Origin: Campylobacter sp. MIT 21-1684
GTDB lineage: Bacteria > Campylobacterota > Campylobacteria > Campylobacterales > Campylobacteraceae
Length of the DNA: 56,348 bases
Direction of reading: 5' to 3'
NCBI RefSeq assembly: GCF_026241315.1
Contig: NZ_JAPHNA010000013.1
Span: forward strand, 1-56,348
Below are positions 43,810-56,169 of the stretch, one piece after another. The notes beneath the pieces are model-generated. The model was not told the DNA's origin. It was given only the letters and a program-made list of their open reading frames with translations, and made no database searches. Position 1 is the first letter of the stretch; each line of letters begins with the position of its first letter. Both the position numbers and the translations under genes were made by a program.

Positions 43810-45138
43810 ATGGTTTTCCGATATAGCCGGGATCTTATGGCGAAAAAGTGGGATTTAAAAGCAAAATATACTGCTTGGCTTAAAGTAGAACTAGCCGCTG
43901 TAAAAGCTTGGAATACTTTAGGTTTTGTTAGTGATGAGGATTGTAAAAAAATTATTCAGAATGCTTCCTTTGATATACAAAGAATAGATGAAATCGAAAA
44001 AAGTACAAAGCACGATGTTATAGCGTTTTTAACAAGTGTTAGTGAGAGTTTAGGAGAAGAAAGCCGTTTTGTGCATTATGCAATGACAAGTTCTGATTGC
44101 ATTGATACTGCTATGGCTTTGCAAATGAAGGAAAGTTTAGAGCTTATAATACAGGATATAGATGAGCTTTTATCTGTACTACGCAAACGTGCTTATGAAC
44201 ATAAAGACACTTTAATGGTTGGCAGAAGCCACGGAATTCACGGTGAGCCTATAACTTTCGGACTCGTTATCGCAATTTGGTATGATGGAATTCTTCACGC
44301 TAAAGAGCTTATTCTTCACGCTAAAGAGCTTATAAGTTATGGAAAGATGAGCGGTGCTATGGGAAACTTTGCCCACGCTCCTTTAGAATTCGAAGAGGAA
44401 GTATGTAAAAATTTAGGTTTAAAACCTGCCCCTATCTCAAACCAAATCATACAAAGAGACCGTTACGCACAAGTTATTTCTGCCTTAGCTTTACTTGCTT
44501 GTTCGTGTGAGCAAATTGCTGTGGCTTTGAGACATTTTCAAAGAACAGAAGTGTATGAGACTGAAGAGTATTTTAGTACCGAACAAAAAGGCAGTTCAGC
44601 TATGCCACATAAAAGAAATCCTGTTTTAAGTGAAAATATCACAGGATTATGTCGCATATTGCGTTCTTTTGTGTCTCCAGCTTTAGAAAATGTGGCTTTA
44701 TGGCACGAAAGAGATATTTCACATTCAAGTGTAGAAAGATTTGTTCTACCCGATGCTTTTATTACAGCTGACTTTATGCTTGTACGTTTAAGAAAACTTA
44801 TTGAGAATCTGCTTGTTTATCCAAAAAATATGATGAAAAATTTAAATCTTACAGGAGGACTTGTTTTTTCTGGAAGAGTGCTTTTAGAACTCCCTTTAAA
44901 AGGTATAAGTCGTGAAAATGCTTATAAAATAGTACAGAGAAATGCTATGAGAGTGTGGGAGGATTTACAAAATGGGAAATCGGCACTTAATGAAAAAGGC
45001 GAAAGTCTCTTTCTGCTTGCACTTTTAAATGATGAAGAATTAAAGGCAAGTTTAGATGAAGAACATATACGAAAATGTTTTGATTATAGTTATTATACGA
45101 AAAATGTTGATGCAATTTTTTCAAGAGTATTTCAATAG
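43810..45138 (+). CDS. purB: adenylosuccinate lyase
   Basis: 442 residues. KSTKHDVIAFLTSVSESLGEESRFVHYAMTSSDCIDT near 65-101 and the fumarase-superfamily signature GSSAMPHKRNPVLSENITG near 262-280 identify PurB. It acts twice in purine synthesis (SAICAR to AICAR; adenylosuccinate to AMP). An exact 21-base tandem repeat at 44290-44331 duplicates seven residues (ILHAKEL) in a helix. It lies 12 bases before nrdA, so the two are probably cotranscribed. Confidence 0.97.
   Translation: MVFRYSRDLMAKKWDLKAKYTAWLKVELAAVKAWNTLGFVSDEDCKKIIQNASFDIQRIDEIEKSTKHDVIAFLTSVSESLGEESRFVHYAMTSSDCIDTAMALQMKESLELIIQDIDELLSVLRKRAYEHKDTLMVGRSHGIHGEPITFGLVIAIWYDGILHAKELILHAKELISYGKMSGAMGNFAHAPLEFEEEVCKNLGLKPAPISNQIIQRDRYAQVISALALLACSCEQIAVALRHFQRTEVYETEEYFSTEQKGSSAMPHKRNPVLSENITGLCRILRSFVSPALENVALWHERDISHSSVERFVLPDAFITADFMLVRLRKLIENLLVYPKNMMKNLNLTGGLVFSGRVLLELPLKGISRENAYKIVQRNAMRVWEDLQNGKSALNEKGESLFLLALLNDEELKASLDEEHIRKCFDYSYYTKNVDAIFSRVFQ
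44290..44331 (+). repeat. perfect 21-bp tandem duplication inside purB
   Basis: The 21-base unit ATTCTTCACGCTAAAGAGCTT occurs twice head to tail without a mismatch (44290-44310 and 44311-44331), duplicating ILHAKEL in frame. The absence of divergence suggests a recent event. Confidence 0.9.
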
Positions 45139-45150
45139 AGGTAGAAACAG

Positions 45151-47523
45151 ATGAAGGTTATTAAAAGAAATGGTCGTACAGAAGAGCTTGATATATCAAA
45201 AATTAAAAAATGTACCTCTGATGCAATAAGAGGTTTAGAGGGCGTCAATGTAAGCGAACTTGAGCTTGATGCAAAAATTCAATTTAGAGATGGTATTTCT
45301 ACTGAAGAAATCCAAGAGACACTTATTAAAACTGCTGTGGATAAGATAGATTTAGATTGCCCAAACTGGACTTTTGTAGCAGCACGACTTTTTCTTTTTA
45401 GTTTGTATAAAAAAGTTGGGAATATGAACCGTTATATACATTTGAAAGAATATTTTGCAAGAGGGGAAAAAGAAGGGAGAATTTTGCTTGGGCTTAAGGA
45501 AAAATATGATTTGGATGATTTAAATGCTTATATTAAACCTGAAAGGGATTTGCAATTTACTTATCTTGGTATTAAAACTTTATATGACAGATATTTGATA
45601 AAAGATAGTAAAGCCCAACCTATAGAACTTCCACAACAAATGTTTATGGCGATTTCTATGTTTTTAGCTCAAAATGAATTTAATTGTCAAGAATGGGCAA
45701 AGAAGTTTTATGATTTAATTTCCAAATTTGAAGTAATGCTTGCTACTCCAACTCTTTCAAATGCACGAACAACAAGACACCAGCTTAGCTCTTGTTATAT
45801 AGGAAGTACTCCTGATAATATAGAAGGTATTTTTGATTCATATAAAGAGATGGCTTTGCTTTCTAAATTCGGTGGAGGTATAGGTTGGGATTGGTCGAAA
45901 GTAAGAGCTATGGGAGGAAGTATCGATGGGCATAAACATGCAGCAGGAGGAATAATCCCTTTTCTTAAGATCACAAACGATATTGCAGTGGCAGTTGATC
46001 AGCTTGGTACACGCAAAGGTGCTATTTCTGTTTATATTGAAACTTGGCATATGGATATCAATGATTTTATTGATTTACGTAAGAATTCTGGAGAAGAAAG
46101 AAGAAGGGCACACGAACTTTTCCCGGCTTTATGGGTGAATGACTTATTTATGAAAAGAATACGCAATAATGAAACTTGGACTCTTTTTGATCCTTCTGAT
46201 ACTCCTGATTTATGTGATTTATATGGAGAAAAGTTTGAGAAGCGGTATGAGGAATATGAAAAGGATCATACCATAACAAAAAATATCGTCGATGCTAAGG
46301 AACTTTGGAAGAAAATTTTGCTTAATTATTTTGAAACAGGACTTCCTTTCTTATGTTTTAAAGATAGTGCAAATAAAACGAATCCAAATGCACATTGTGG
46401 GATTATCAGGAGTTCAAATTTATGTACTGAAATTTTTCAGAATACTGAACCAAATTACTATCAAATTAAAGTTGTTTTTGAGAATGGACAGGAACATCAC
46501 TATGATGAAGAAGAAATAGTTTTTATTGACGGAGGATATGAAAAACCTGCAAAAAAACTTTCAACTCTTGATAGTATTGATGGAAATAAAATTTATATAG
46601 TAGAAAAATTTAAAAATGATGGAAAAACTGCTGTGTGTAATCTCGCAAGTATTAATCTTAGTAAGGTTTATACTGCAGAAGATATTGCTAGGGTTGTGCC
46701 AACAGCAATCCGAATGCTTGATAATGTTATTGATTTAAATTTTTATCCACACATTAAGGTTAAAAATACGAATCTTAAATCAAGAGCAATAGGACTTGGT
46801 GTTATGGGTGAAGCTCAAATGTTAGCAAGTAAGCAAGTTCATTGGGGAAGTGATGAACACTTGCAGCTTATTGATTCTATTATGGAACAAATTAGTTATG
46901 AGGCTATTAATGCAAGCTCAAATTTGGCTCTTGAAAAAGGTGCGTATGCTGATTTTAAAGGTTCAAATTGGAGTAAGGGTATTTTCCCTATTGATGTGGC
47001 AAATACGAAAGCAAAAGCACTGACCTTGCGTGATGGTTTGTTTAATCAAAGCGAATGTGATTGGGAAAAATTAAGGGCAAAAGTAAAGAGTAATGGAATA
47101 AGAAATGGTTATTTAATGGCTATTGCGCCGACTTCTTCTATTTCTATACTTGTAGGTACGACTCAGACCATAGAACCTGTGTATAAGCGTAAATGGTTTG
47201 AACAAAATCTTAGCGGAATGATTCCTGTTGTTGTACCAAATTTGAATCTAGAAACTTGGCAATACTACACCCCAGCTTATGAGCTTGATCAAAAGATTCT
47301 TGTTAAAGCTGCTGCTGTGCGAGGAAAATGGATAGATCAGGGGCAAAGTTTAAATATTTTTTTATCTTTGGAAAAAGCAAGCGGAAGGTATCTTAATGAG
47401 ATCTATCAACTTGCTTGGGAGCTTGGAGTAAAATCGACATATTATTTAAGAAGTGAAAGTCCAAATAGTGATATAACAGACAATGTAGCCGATAGAAGTA
47501 TAGAATGTGAGGGATGTCAGTAA
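45151..47523 (+). CDS. nrdA: ribonucleoside-diphosphate reductase, alpha subunit (class Ia)
   Basis: 790 residues. An N-terminal ATP-cone (VIKRNGRTEELDISKIKKCTSDAI) mediates allosteric control. SSCYIGSTPDNIEGIFDSYKEMALLSKFGGGIGWDWS near 212-248 and SSNLCTEIFQNTEP hold the substrate site with Asn-x-Cys-x-Glu. MAIAPTSSISILVGTTQTIEP is near 656-676. The chain ends RSIECEGCQ, the Cys-x-x-Cys swinging arm. It makes dNDPs for DNA synthesis; its partner NrdB is outside the window. Convergent with metA with one base between. Confidence 0.96.
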   Translation: MKVIKRNGRTEELDISKIKKCTSDAIRGLEGVNVSELELDAKIQFRDGISTEEIQETLIKTAVDKIDLDCPNWTFVAARLFLFSLYKKVGNMNRYIHLKEYFARGEKEGRILLGLKEKYDLDDLNAYIKPERDLQFTYLGIKTLYDRYLIKDSKAQPIELPQQMFMAISMFLAQNEFNCQEWAKKFYDLISKFEVMLATPTLSNARTTRHQLSSCYIGSTPDNIEGIFDSYKEMALLSKFGGGIGWDWSKVRAMGGSIDGHKHAAGGIIPFLKITNDIAVAVDQLGTRKGAISVYIETWHMDINDFIDLRKNSGEERRRAHELFPALWVNDLFMKRIRNNETWTLFDPSDTPDLCDLYGEKFEKRYEEYEKDHTITKNIVDAKELWKKILLNYFETGLPFLCFKDSANKTNPNAHCGIIRSSNLCTEIFQNTEPNYYQIKVVFENGQEHHYDEEEIVFIDGGYEKPAKKLSTLDSIDGNKIYIVEKFKNDGKTAVCNLASINLSKVYTAEDIARVVPTAIRMLDNVIDLNFYPHIKVKNTNLKSRAIGLGVMGEAQMLASKQVHWGSDEHLQLIDSIMEQISYEAINASSNLALEKGAYADFKGSNWSKGIFPIDVANTKAKALTLRDGLFNQSECDWEKLRAKVKSNGIRNGYLMAIAPTSSISILVGTTQTIEPVYKRKWFEQNLSGMIPVVVPNLNLETWQYYTPAYELDQKILVKAAAVRGKWIDQGQSLNIFLSLEKASGRYLNEIYQLAWELGVKSTYYLRSESPNSDITDNVADRSIECEGCQ

Positions 47524-47524
47524 C

Positions 47525-48397
47525 CTATAAAACATATGGTGTGCTTTGATAGACATCATAATTGAGCCAATTTGAAAAAATTGTGTTTGCATTTGAACGC
47601 CAGTTATATTGTATCTCTCCTTTTTTGTTGTAGTAGTTTTTTGGTGCTTGTATTTTGCCATCTCTTTGAAATTCAAGTTCTAAGGTATTTTTTGTATATT
47701 CAAAATGTCCCAAAATAAAAATATCTCGTTTGTCTCTTAGCATACTTATGCCGGCTTCTTTATTTTCAAGGAGAATTTTTAATTCTTTTTTATCTTTTAC
47801 CTGTTTCTCGTTAATATGACTGTGTCTTGAATGAGGCATTAAAATCTTTTCATTTAAATTTGTTAAAATTAAATCCTGTTCTTTGACTGTATGGACAAAC
47901 ACTCCAAAACATTTTTTTCTTAATTTCTTTTTTTTAATCCCATAAAAATGATACAAAGCACCCATTGCTCCCCAACAAATATACAAAGTGCTTGTAACAT
48001 TACTTCGCAAAAAATCAAAAATCTCAACAAGTTCTTTCCAGTATTTTACTTTTTCATACTCCATAAGTTCTACAGGTGCTCCTGTTACAATAGCTCCATC
48101 GAATTTTTTGTTTTGACACTCATCAATTCCTTGATAAAATTTTTCAAGATGCGATAGAGGTGTATTTTTACCTATATAAGTCCTTGTAGAGATAAAGCTT
48201 ATATGAATTTGTAAAGGAGAATTTGCAAGCAAAGAGAGGATTTGATTTTCTGTTTCTATCTTTGTTGGCATAAGATTTAAAATCAAAATTTCTAAAGGTC
48301 GAATGTCTTGTGAAATTGCTCTTTGTGTGTCCATAATAAAAGCGTTATTTTTTAACACTTCAAATGCTGGAATCTCTTTGGGAATGATAACAGGCAT
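47525..48397 (-). CDS. metA: homoserine O-acetyltransferase (MetA family)
   Basis: 290 residues. The nucleophile motif is [16 protein letters not shown] near 142, and [12 protein letters not shown] plus [14 protein letters not shown] hold the catalytic His and Glu. [19 protein letters not shown] carries Glu where E. coli MetA has Gly, the change known to favour acetyl-CoA over succinyl-CoA. That fits the MetY enzyme encoded directly upstream. Methionine synthesis. It follows metY by 31 bases in the same operon. Confidence 0.93.
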   Translation of the reverse strand: MPVIIPKEIPAFEVLKNNAFIMDTQRAISQDIRPLEILILNLMPTKIETENQILSLLANSPLQIHISFISTRTYIGKNTPLSHLEKFYQGIDECQNKKFDGAIVTGAPVELMEYEKVKYWKELVEIFDFLRSNVTSTLYICWGAMGALYHFYGIKKKKLRKKCFGVFVHTVKEQDLILTNLNEKILMPHSRHSHINEKQVKDKKELKILLENKEAGISMLRDKRDIFILGHFEYTKNTLELEFQRDGKIQAPKNYYNKKGEIQYNWRSNANTIFSNWLNYDVYQSTPYVL

Positions 48398-48428
48398 TTA
48401 TTTCTCCTTGTTTGTGTATAGCTACGCT

Positions 48429-49718
48429 CTATTTTTCAATAGCTTTTTTTAAATCTTCTATCAAATCATTAGTACTTTCCAAACCTATACTTAATCGTAT
48501 TGTTTTTGGAGTAATGCCTGCTGAATACAATTCTGTTTCACTTAATTGCGAATGAGTAGTTGAAGCAGGGTGTATTATTAAGGATTTACTGTCTCCTATA
48601 TTCACAACGATTGAATACAATTCTGTGCTGTTACAAATTTTTTTTGCTTCTTCAAGGCTTTTTGCTTCAAAACTTATTAAACCGCTTGAAAGTCCATCTT
48701 TAAAATAAGATTTTAAAAGCTTATTGTAAGGGCTTGAGGGCAAACCGGGATAATGCACTTCTTCAATCAAAGGATGATTTTCTAAAAATTTGGCTATTTC
48801 TAAAGCACTTTGAGAATGTTTTTTTATACGAAGTTCTAAAGTTTCAAGCCCTTGCAACAGTATCCAAGCATTCATAGGACTAATACAAGCACCCGTATTT
48901 CTAAGCCATTCTAAAAGTACGCGAATGCAAAAATTCGGTAAAGCTAAAGTGTTATAAACCATTCCGTGATAACTAGGGTCTGGAACATTGAAAGGCTCGT
49001 ATCGAGGATTGTCTTTTAAAAGCTCATTTAAACCTTCTCTTTCTATGATGGCTCCGCCTATGGCAGAACCTTGTCCATTAATGTATTTTGTAAGACTATA
49101 AATGACCACATCTACGCCAAAATCCAAAGGACGGTGTAAAAATGCAGTTGGTACTGTATTATCGCAAATACTTATAATTTTGTATTTTTTTGCTATTTGT
49201 GTGATTTTGTTTGTATCAGCTATTGAAATTTGAGGATTTGAGAGGCTCTCGAAAAATATACATTTTGTTTTTTCGTCGATAATATTTTCAAGTGAAGCTA
49301 TATTATCAATATCAAAAACTCTTCCTTCTATATTAAATCTTTTTAAAATATGAGCAAGTAAAGTTTGAGAACCGCCATAAATTTTATTTGCATAAACGAT
49401 ATTATCTCCAGAGCTTGCTGTATTAACAAGTGCATAAAATAAAGCTGATGTTCCACTTGCAGTGATAATGCTAAATGCACCTCCTTCAACCGCGGCAAGT
49501 CGTTTTGCTAAAACATCGACGGTTGGATTTGTCAAGCGACTGTAAATATTGCCAAGTTCTTTAAGGGCAAAGCGATTTCCGGCTTGTTCTAAGCTTTCAA
49601 AGCTGTAAGCAGAATTTTGATAGATAGGTACACTTAAAGTTCTTTGTGTGTCATATTCATATCCTGCGTGAAGTGCAAGAGTATTTTGTGTGAAATTGTT
49701 ATGCTGTAAATTTGCCAT
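48429..49718 (-). CDS. metY: O-acetylhomoserine aminocarboxypropyltransferase (sulfhydrylase)
   Basis: 429 residues, a PLP enzyme of the Cys/Met-metabolism family. FALKELGNIYSRLTNPTVDVLAKRLAAVEGG near 49-79 and VVIYSLTKYINGQGSAIGGAI near 206-226, where Lys binds PLP, are diagnostic, and the length is that of MetY rather than MetB. It joins O-acetylhomoserine with sulfide or methanethiol to give homocysteine or methionine. It heads the metY-metA operon, preceded by a 190-base leader with a 25-codon ORF and a hairpin. Confidence 0.93.
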   Translation of the reverse strand: MANLQHNNFTQNTLALHAGYEYDTQRTLSVPIYQNSAYSFESLEQAGNRFALKELGNIYSRLTNPTVDVLAKRLAAVEGGAFSIITASGTSALFYALVNTASSGDNIVYANKIYGGSQTLLAHILKRFNIEGRVFDIDNIASLENIIDEKTKCIFFESLSNPQISIADTNKITQIAKKYKIISICDNTVPTAFLHRPLDFGVDVVIYSLTKYINGQGSAIGGAIIEREGLNELLKDNPRYEPFNVPDPSYHGMVYNTLALPNFCIRVLLEWLRNTGACISPMNAWILLQGLETLELRIKKHSQSALEIAKFLENHPLIEEVHYPGLPSSPYNKLLKSYFKDGLSSGLISFEAKSLEEAKKICNSTELYSIVVNIGDSKSLIIHPASTTHSQLSETELYSAGITPKTIRLSIGLESTNDLIEDLKKAIEK

Positions 49719-49789
49719 TAATATATCCTTTGAATTTTGTAAATAAAACTTGATGTTTGTTTTAGTAAAAAAATAAATAGGGATTTACA

Positions 49790-49804
49790 GCGTGCTAAGC
49801 ACGC
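49790..49804 (-). promoter_or_regulatory. hairpin in metY leader overlapping leader-ORF stop
   Basis: GCGTGC-TTA-GCACGC (minus strand) is a perfect 6-bp GC-rich stem in an AT-rich leader. The leader-ORF stop codon TAG lies inside it. A T-rich run follows about 20 bases later. Possible attenuator. Confidence 0.5.
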
Positions 49805-49872
49805 ATATACAATAAAGTGGAAGAAAGAAGAGAAGAATTAAAGCTAAACTTAGTATGAGGGAGTGTATTCAC
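49795..49872 (-). CDS. 25-codon leader peptide upstream of metY
   Basis: GTG at 49872 with AAGGAG six bases upstream. The peptide MNTLPHTKFSFNSSLLSSTLLYMRA ends with TAG inside the GCGTGC hairpin. A TATAAT -10 lies 43-48 bases before the start, and the metY ATG is 77 bases after the stop. The layout (promoter, short ORF, hairpin over its stop, biosynthetic operon) is that of a translation-coupled attenuator. The peptide is rich in Ser, Leu and Thr and has only one internal Met near its end, so the sensed signal is unclear. Confidence 0.4.
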   Translation of the reverse strand: MNTLPHTKFSFNSSLLSSTLLYMRA

Positions 49873-49914
49873 TTATCTCTCCTTTCTTAATCTTTAGGGT
49901 TAAATATAAATTCC

Positions 49915-49920
49915 ATTATA
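49915..49920 (-). promoter_or_regulatory. -10 box for the metY-metA operon
   Basis: TATAAT on the minus strand in AAGTATAATGG, with T-rich sequence upstream. It places the transcript start about 190 bases before metY, which leaves room for the leader ORF and hairpin. Confidence 0.6.
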
Positions 49921-49949
49921 CTTAATCATTCTAAAATTTATCTTAAGAA

Positions 49950-50570
49950 CTATGATTCTTTATATATACAGTGTTCAAACAAAAATCGGTGTTCATTTGG
50001 CAAGGTATTAAAAAGAGTATTGGCAAGTTTTCTTATTTCCCATAGAGCCGATTTGGAGCTACGAAGTGAGAGGAAGTTTTGCAAACTTCTTGCATTGATT
50101 GTGAGTGTAAGCTCTGTTTTGTAGCTTTCTGGCAAACAATATTTGGCAAGGTCTAAGGAAATACTTTCTTGCAAAATTTGACGCAAATTTTCTAAGGCTT
50201 GAATGCTTGCATTATCGACTTTTTCATTTCCACACAAAACAAGATAACGGGCAGCATTTTTAAAATCATTTATTTTAAATTCCCCTTCATTTCTCAGTTC
50301 TTTTAAAGTGTATCTGGTGCTTTTTACACTAGGACTTGTGTGTCTGTGCCTTGAAAGTTCTTGCAAACAAGCTCTTGAAATATCTTGAATGTAAAAAGTG
50401 TAATTTAAGTGTTCTAAAGTTGAAGCGTGCTTGAATTTATTTCCAACTCTGTCAATAAGCTCTTTGTCTTTTTCGCCACCATTATCACCTTTTTCAAAAC
50501 TTTGCCAACAAGTTCTTGTAGCGTGGGAACATACTGAAAGTGGAGTATGAAAAAGTAAAGTAACTCGCAT
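49950..50570 (-). CDS. thyX: flavin-dependent thymidylate synthase
   Basis: 206 residues. RHRHTSPSVKSTRYT near 76-90 is the ThyX signature R-H-R-x7-S-x-R. NARSLQNFLSLRSSKSALWEIR near 159-180 is the dUMP/FAD-binding C-terminal block. It makes dTMP from dUMP with FAD and methylene-tetrahydrofolate, replacing ThyA in Campylobacter. Divergent from pyrG, 97 bases apart, as in C. jejuni Cj0026c-Cj0027. Confidence 0.97.
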   Translation of the reverse strand: MRVTLLFHTPLSVCSHATRTCWQSFEKGDNGGEKDKELIDRVGNKFKHASTLEHLNYTFYIQDISRACLQELSRHRHTSPSVKSTRYTLKELRNEGEFKINDFKNAARYLVLCGNEKVDNASIQALENLRQILQESISLDLAKYCLPESYKTELTLTINARSLQNFLSLRSSKSALWEIRKLANTLFNTLPNEHRFLFEHCIYKES

Positions 50571-50633
50571 ACAATATCCTTTTTAGTTGTATTGTTACAT
50601 TTTTTGCTTAAAATTCTAATAAAGTTAAAAAGT

Positions 50634-50639
50634 TATAAT
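50634..50639 (+). promoter_or_regulatory. -10 box for pyrG-recJ
   Basis: TATAAT in AGTTATAATTT, 29 bases before the pyrG ATG, with a short leader. Confidence 0.6.
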
Positions 50640-50661
50640 TTATCTAAAATTCAAGGTTTAA

Positions 50662-53860
<3,199 letters not shown>

Positions 53861-53958
53861 AGCAATTTTTTTTAAAATGTAACAAAAATTGCTACTTTAT
53901 GCAAATTTTTTACTTTCAGCAAAAATTAATAATTTATGTTGTATTTCATTAAAGTAGT

Positions 53959-53991
53959 CCTCTATGCTTTAGAGGGTTTGAAAATTTTTTT
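53959..53991 (+). terminator. weak intrinsic terminator after recJ
   Basis: CCTCTA and TAGAGG form a 6-bp stem around TGCTT, followed a few bases later by a run of seven T. It ends 13 bases before the next ATG, so it could also act as a leader structure for the dehydrogenase gene. Confidence 0.45.
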
Positions 53992-54003
53992 AAAGGAGAT
54001 ATT

Positions 54004-55104
54004 ATGGCTATAAAGGGTTTTGCTATGCTTGGTATAGGTTCGGTTGGTATTATAGAAAAAGAATACTTAGAAGAGGTTACGACTGGTAAAAAAATTGAAT
54101 GCGGTCCCTTAGATGCTATATTAAAGCCTATAGCGGTGGCACCTTGCACTTCTGATTTGCACACTTGTTATGAAGGTGGCATTGGCGAGAGAAAAAATAT
54201 GTTCTTAGGACACGAAGCTGTAGGAGAAATTGTAGAAATAGGAGAGCTTGTTAAAGATTTTAAAGTTGGAGATAGGGTTATTGTTCCTGCTATTACTCCA
54301 AATTGGAATGCTATTAACGCTCAAAGAGGTTTTGCACAACATAGCGGCGGTGCTTTAGCTGGTTGGAAATTTTCAAATTTTAAAGATGGTGTTTTTGCGG
54401 AAAAATTCCATGTTAATGATGCTGATGGCAATCTTGCCCATTTACCAGATGGAGTTGAGGCAGTTGAGGCTGTGATGTTGTGCGATATGGTAACAACGGG
54501 ATTTCATTGTGCTGAAAATGCAAATATCAAACCCGGTGAGACTGTCGCTGTTATAGGGCTTGGTCCTGTCGGACTTATGTGTTGTGCAGGAGCAAATTTA
54601 ATGGGAGCAAGTGAAATTTACGCTGTTGATTGTGTAGATTTTAGATACGAAGTAGCAAATAAACACTATGGGGCCACACATTATATCAATTTTTCAAAAG
54701 CTTCTTTTCAAAGTCAGATAAATGAATGTACCAAAGGAAGAGGTGTGGATAAAATTCTTATTGCAGGAGGAGGTGTTACAACTATAGGTGATGCGTGCGA
54801 ATGTCTTGTCAATGGAGGAATAGTTTCAAATGTTAATTATCTTGGGACAGGAGAAAATATTACCATACCTCGTATAGCTTGGAATGTTGGTATGGGGCAT
54901 AAAACGGTAAAAGGAGGATTAACTCCCGGTGGAAGATACAGAATGGAAAAACTAGCACGACTACTTCAAACTAAAAAGCTTGATGTTAAACCAATAATTA
55001 CACATAAATTAAAAGGTAAATTTGAAGCTATAGAGCAAGCTTTAGCTATGATGAAAAATAAACCAGAAGGATTAATCAAACCTGCAGTTGAAATTCAATG
55101 GTAA
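54004..55104 (+). CDS. zinc-dependent NADP(H) secondary-alcohol dehydrogenase
   Basis: 366 residues. CTSDLHT near 49-55, LGHEAVGEIVEIGELVKDFKVGDRV near 71-95 and MLCDMVTTGFHCAENA near 159-174 match the Thermoanaerobacter-type secondary-alcohol dehydrogenase, in which Cys, His and Asp bind one catalytic zinc and the structural zinc is absent. The Rossmann motif VIGLGPVGLMC is near 183-193. It probably interconverts ketones or aldehydes and alcohols. AAAGGAG precedes the ATG. It sits between recJ and ansA; as I recall, in C. jejuni 11168 ansA follows recJ directly. Confidence 0.88.
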   Translation: MAIKGFAMLGIGSVGIIEKEYLEEVTTGKKIECGPLDAILKPIAVAPCTSDLHTCYEGGIGERKNMFLGHEAVGEIVEIGELVKDFKVGDRVIVPAITPNWNAINAQRGFAQHSGGALAGWKFSNFKDGVFAEKFHVNDADGNLAHLPDGVEAVEAVMLCDMVTTGFHCAENANIKPGETVAVIGLGPVGLMCCAGANLMGASEIYAVDCVDFRYEVANKHYGATHYINFSKASFQSQINECTKGRGVDKILIAGGGVTTIGDACECLVNGGIVSNVNYLGTGENITIPRIAWNVGMGHKTVKGGLTPGGRYRMEKLARLLQTKKLDVKPIITHKLKGKFEAIEQALAMMKNKPEGLIKPAVEIQW

Positions 55105-55179
55105 TGATATGAGTACTCTTTGAGATTATTTACATTGTGAGATAATTTGTTAAGTTTTTTGTATGTTTGATTTAAGAAA

Positions 55180-56169
55180 ATGATGGCGCAGATAAAACCA
55201 AAAATAACACTTTTGGCTATAGGTGGTACTATAGCGGGAAAAGCTAAAAATTCTATTGTTTCGACATTATACAAGTCAGGGGTTGTTGGGATTGATGAAT
55301 TGGTTAATACTATTGATGAGCTTAAAGACCTTGCTGATATTAGCGTAAAGCAAATTGCTAATATTGATAGTGCTAATATAAGCGATGTAATTTGGCTTGA
55401 ACTTGTTGAGCATATCAATATAGCTTTTTCTCGCGGAGCTGATGCAATAGTACTAACACACGGTACTGATACTTTAGAAGAGAGTGCCTATTTTTTAAGT
55501 CTTGTTTTAAAGAGCGATAAACCTGTTGTTTTGGTTGGTGCTATGCGTCCATCGACAGCTTTAAGTGCCGATGGACCTAAAAATCTTTATAATGCGGTGG
55601 CTTTAGCAGTAAGTCAAAATGCAAGAGGTGTTTTGGTTACTATGAATGATAGAATTTTCAAACCGAGAGAACTTGTAAAAACGCATAGTTTTAATGTTAA
55701 TGCTTTTTCATCGTTAAGTAGTGGAGATTTAGGTTATATAGTTGATGGACAGCCTGTTTTTTATAATAAAAGCACAGAAATATCTCAAAATCTTTTTTTT
55801 AATATCAAAGAACTTAAGGTTTTGCCGAAAGTTGATATACTCTATAGTTATGCTAATGATGGGAGTGGTGTGGCAGCACAAGCTTTGTTTCAAAATGGTA
55901 CGCAAGGTCTTGTTATTGCAGGCAGTGGAGCTGGAAGCATACATAAAGACCATAAAGATATGCTTAAAAGACTTTTAAAACAAGGGCTTTTTGTTGTTGT
56001 TAGCTCACGCGTCCTTTGTGCCGCAGTTGTTTTGAGTGATGAAGATAAGAGTTTAGGTTTTATCAGTGCTCACAATTTAAATCCACAAAAAGCGAGAATT
56101 TTATTAAGCTTAGCTTTGACAGAAACAAAAGATATTGTAAAAATACAGAATTATTTTTTGAATTGTTAG
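55180..56169 (+). CDS. ansA: L-asparaginase (type II sequence, no signal peptide)
   Basis: 329 residues. LLAIGGTIAGKAKN near 11-24 holds the first catalytic Thr, and VLTHGTDTLEESAYFL near 92-107 the second Thr-Asp pair. VGAMRPSTALSADGPKN near 122-138 is also conserved. It hydrolyses asparagine (and some glutamine) to aspartate and ammonia. The start MMAQIKPKITLLAIGG has no leader and no in-frame upstream extension, so the product should be cytoplasmic. In some C. jejuni strains the same locus encodes a secreted form that allows growth on asparagine. Confidence 0.94.
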   Translation: MMAQIKPKITLLAIGGTIAGKAKNSIVSTLYKSGVVGIDELVNTIDELKDLADISVKQIANIDSANISDVIWLELVEHINIAFSRGADAIVLTHGTDTLEESAYFLSLVLKSDKPVVLVGAMRPSTALSADGPKNLYNAVALAVSQNARGVLVTMNDRIFKPRELVKTHSFNVNAFSSLSSGDLGYIVDGQPVFYNKSTEISQNLFFNIKELKVLPKVDILYSYANDGSGVAAQALFQNGTQGLVIAGSGAGSIHKDHKDMLKRLLKQGLFVVVSSRVLCAAVVLSDEDKSLGFISAHNLNPQKARILLSLALTETKDIVKIQNYFLNC

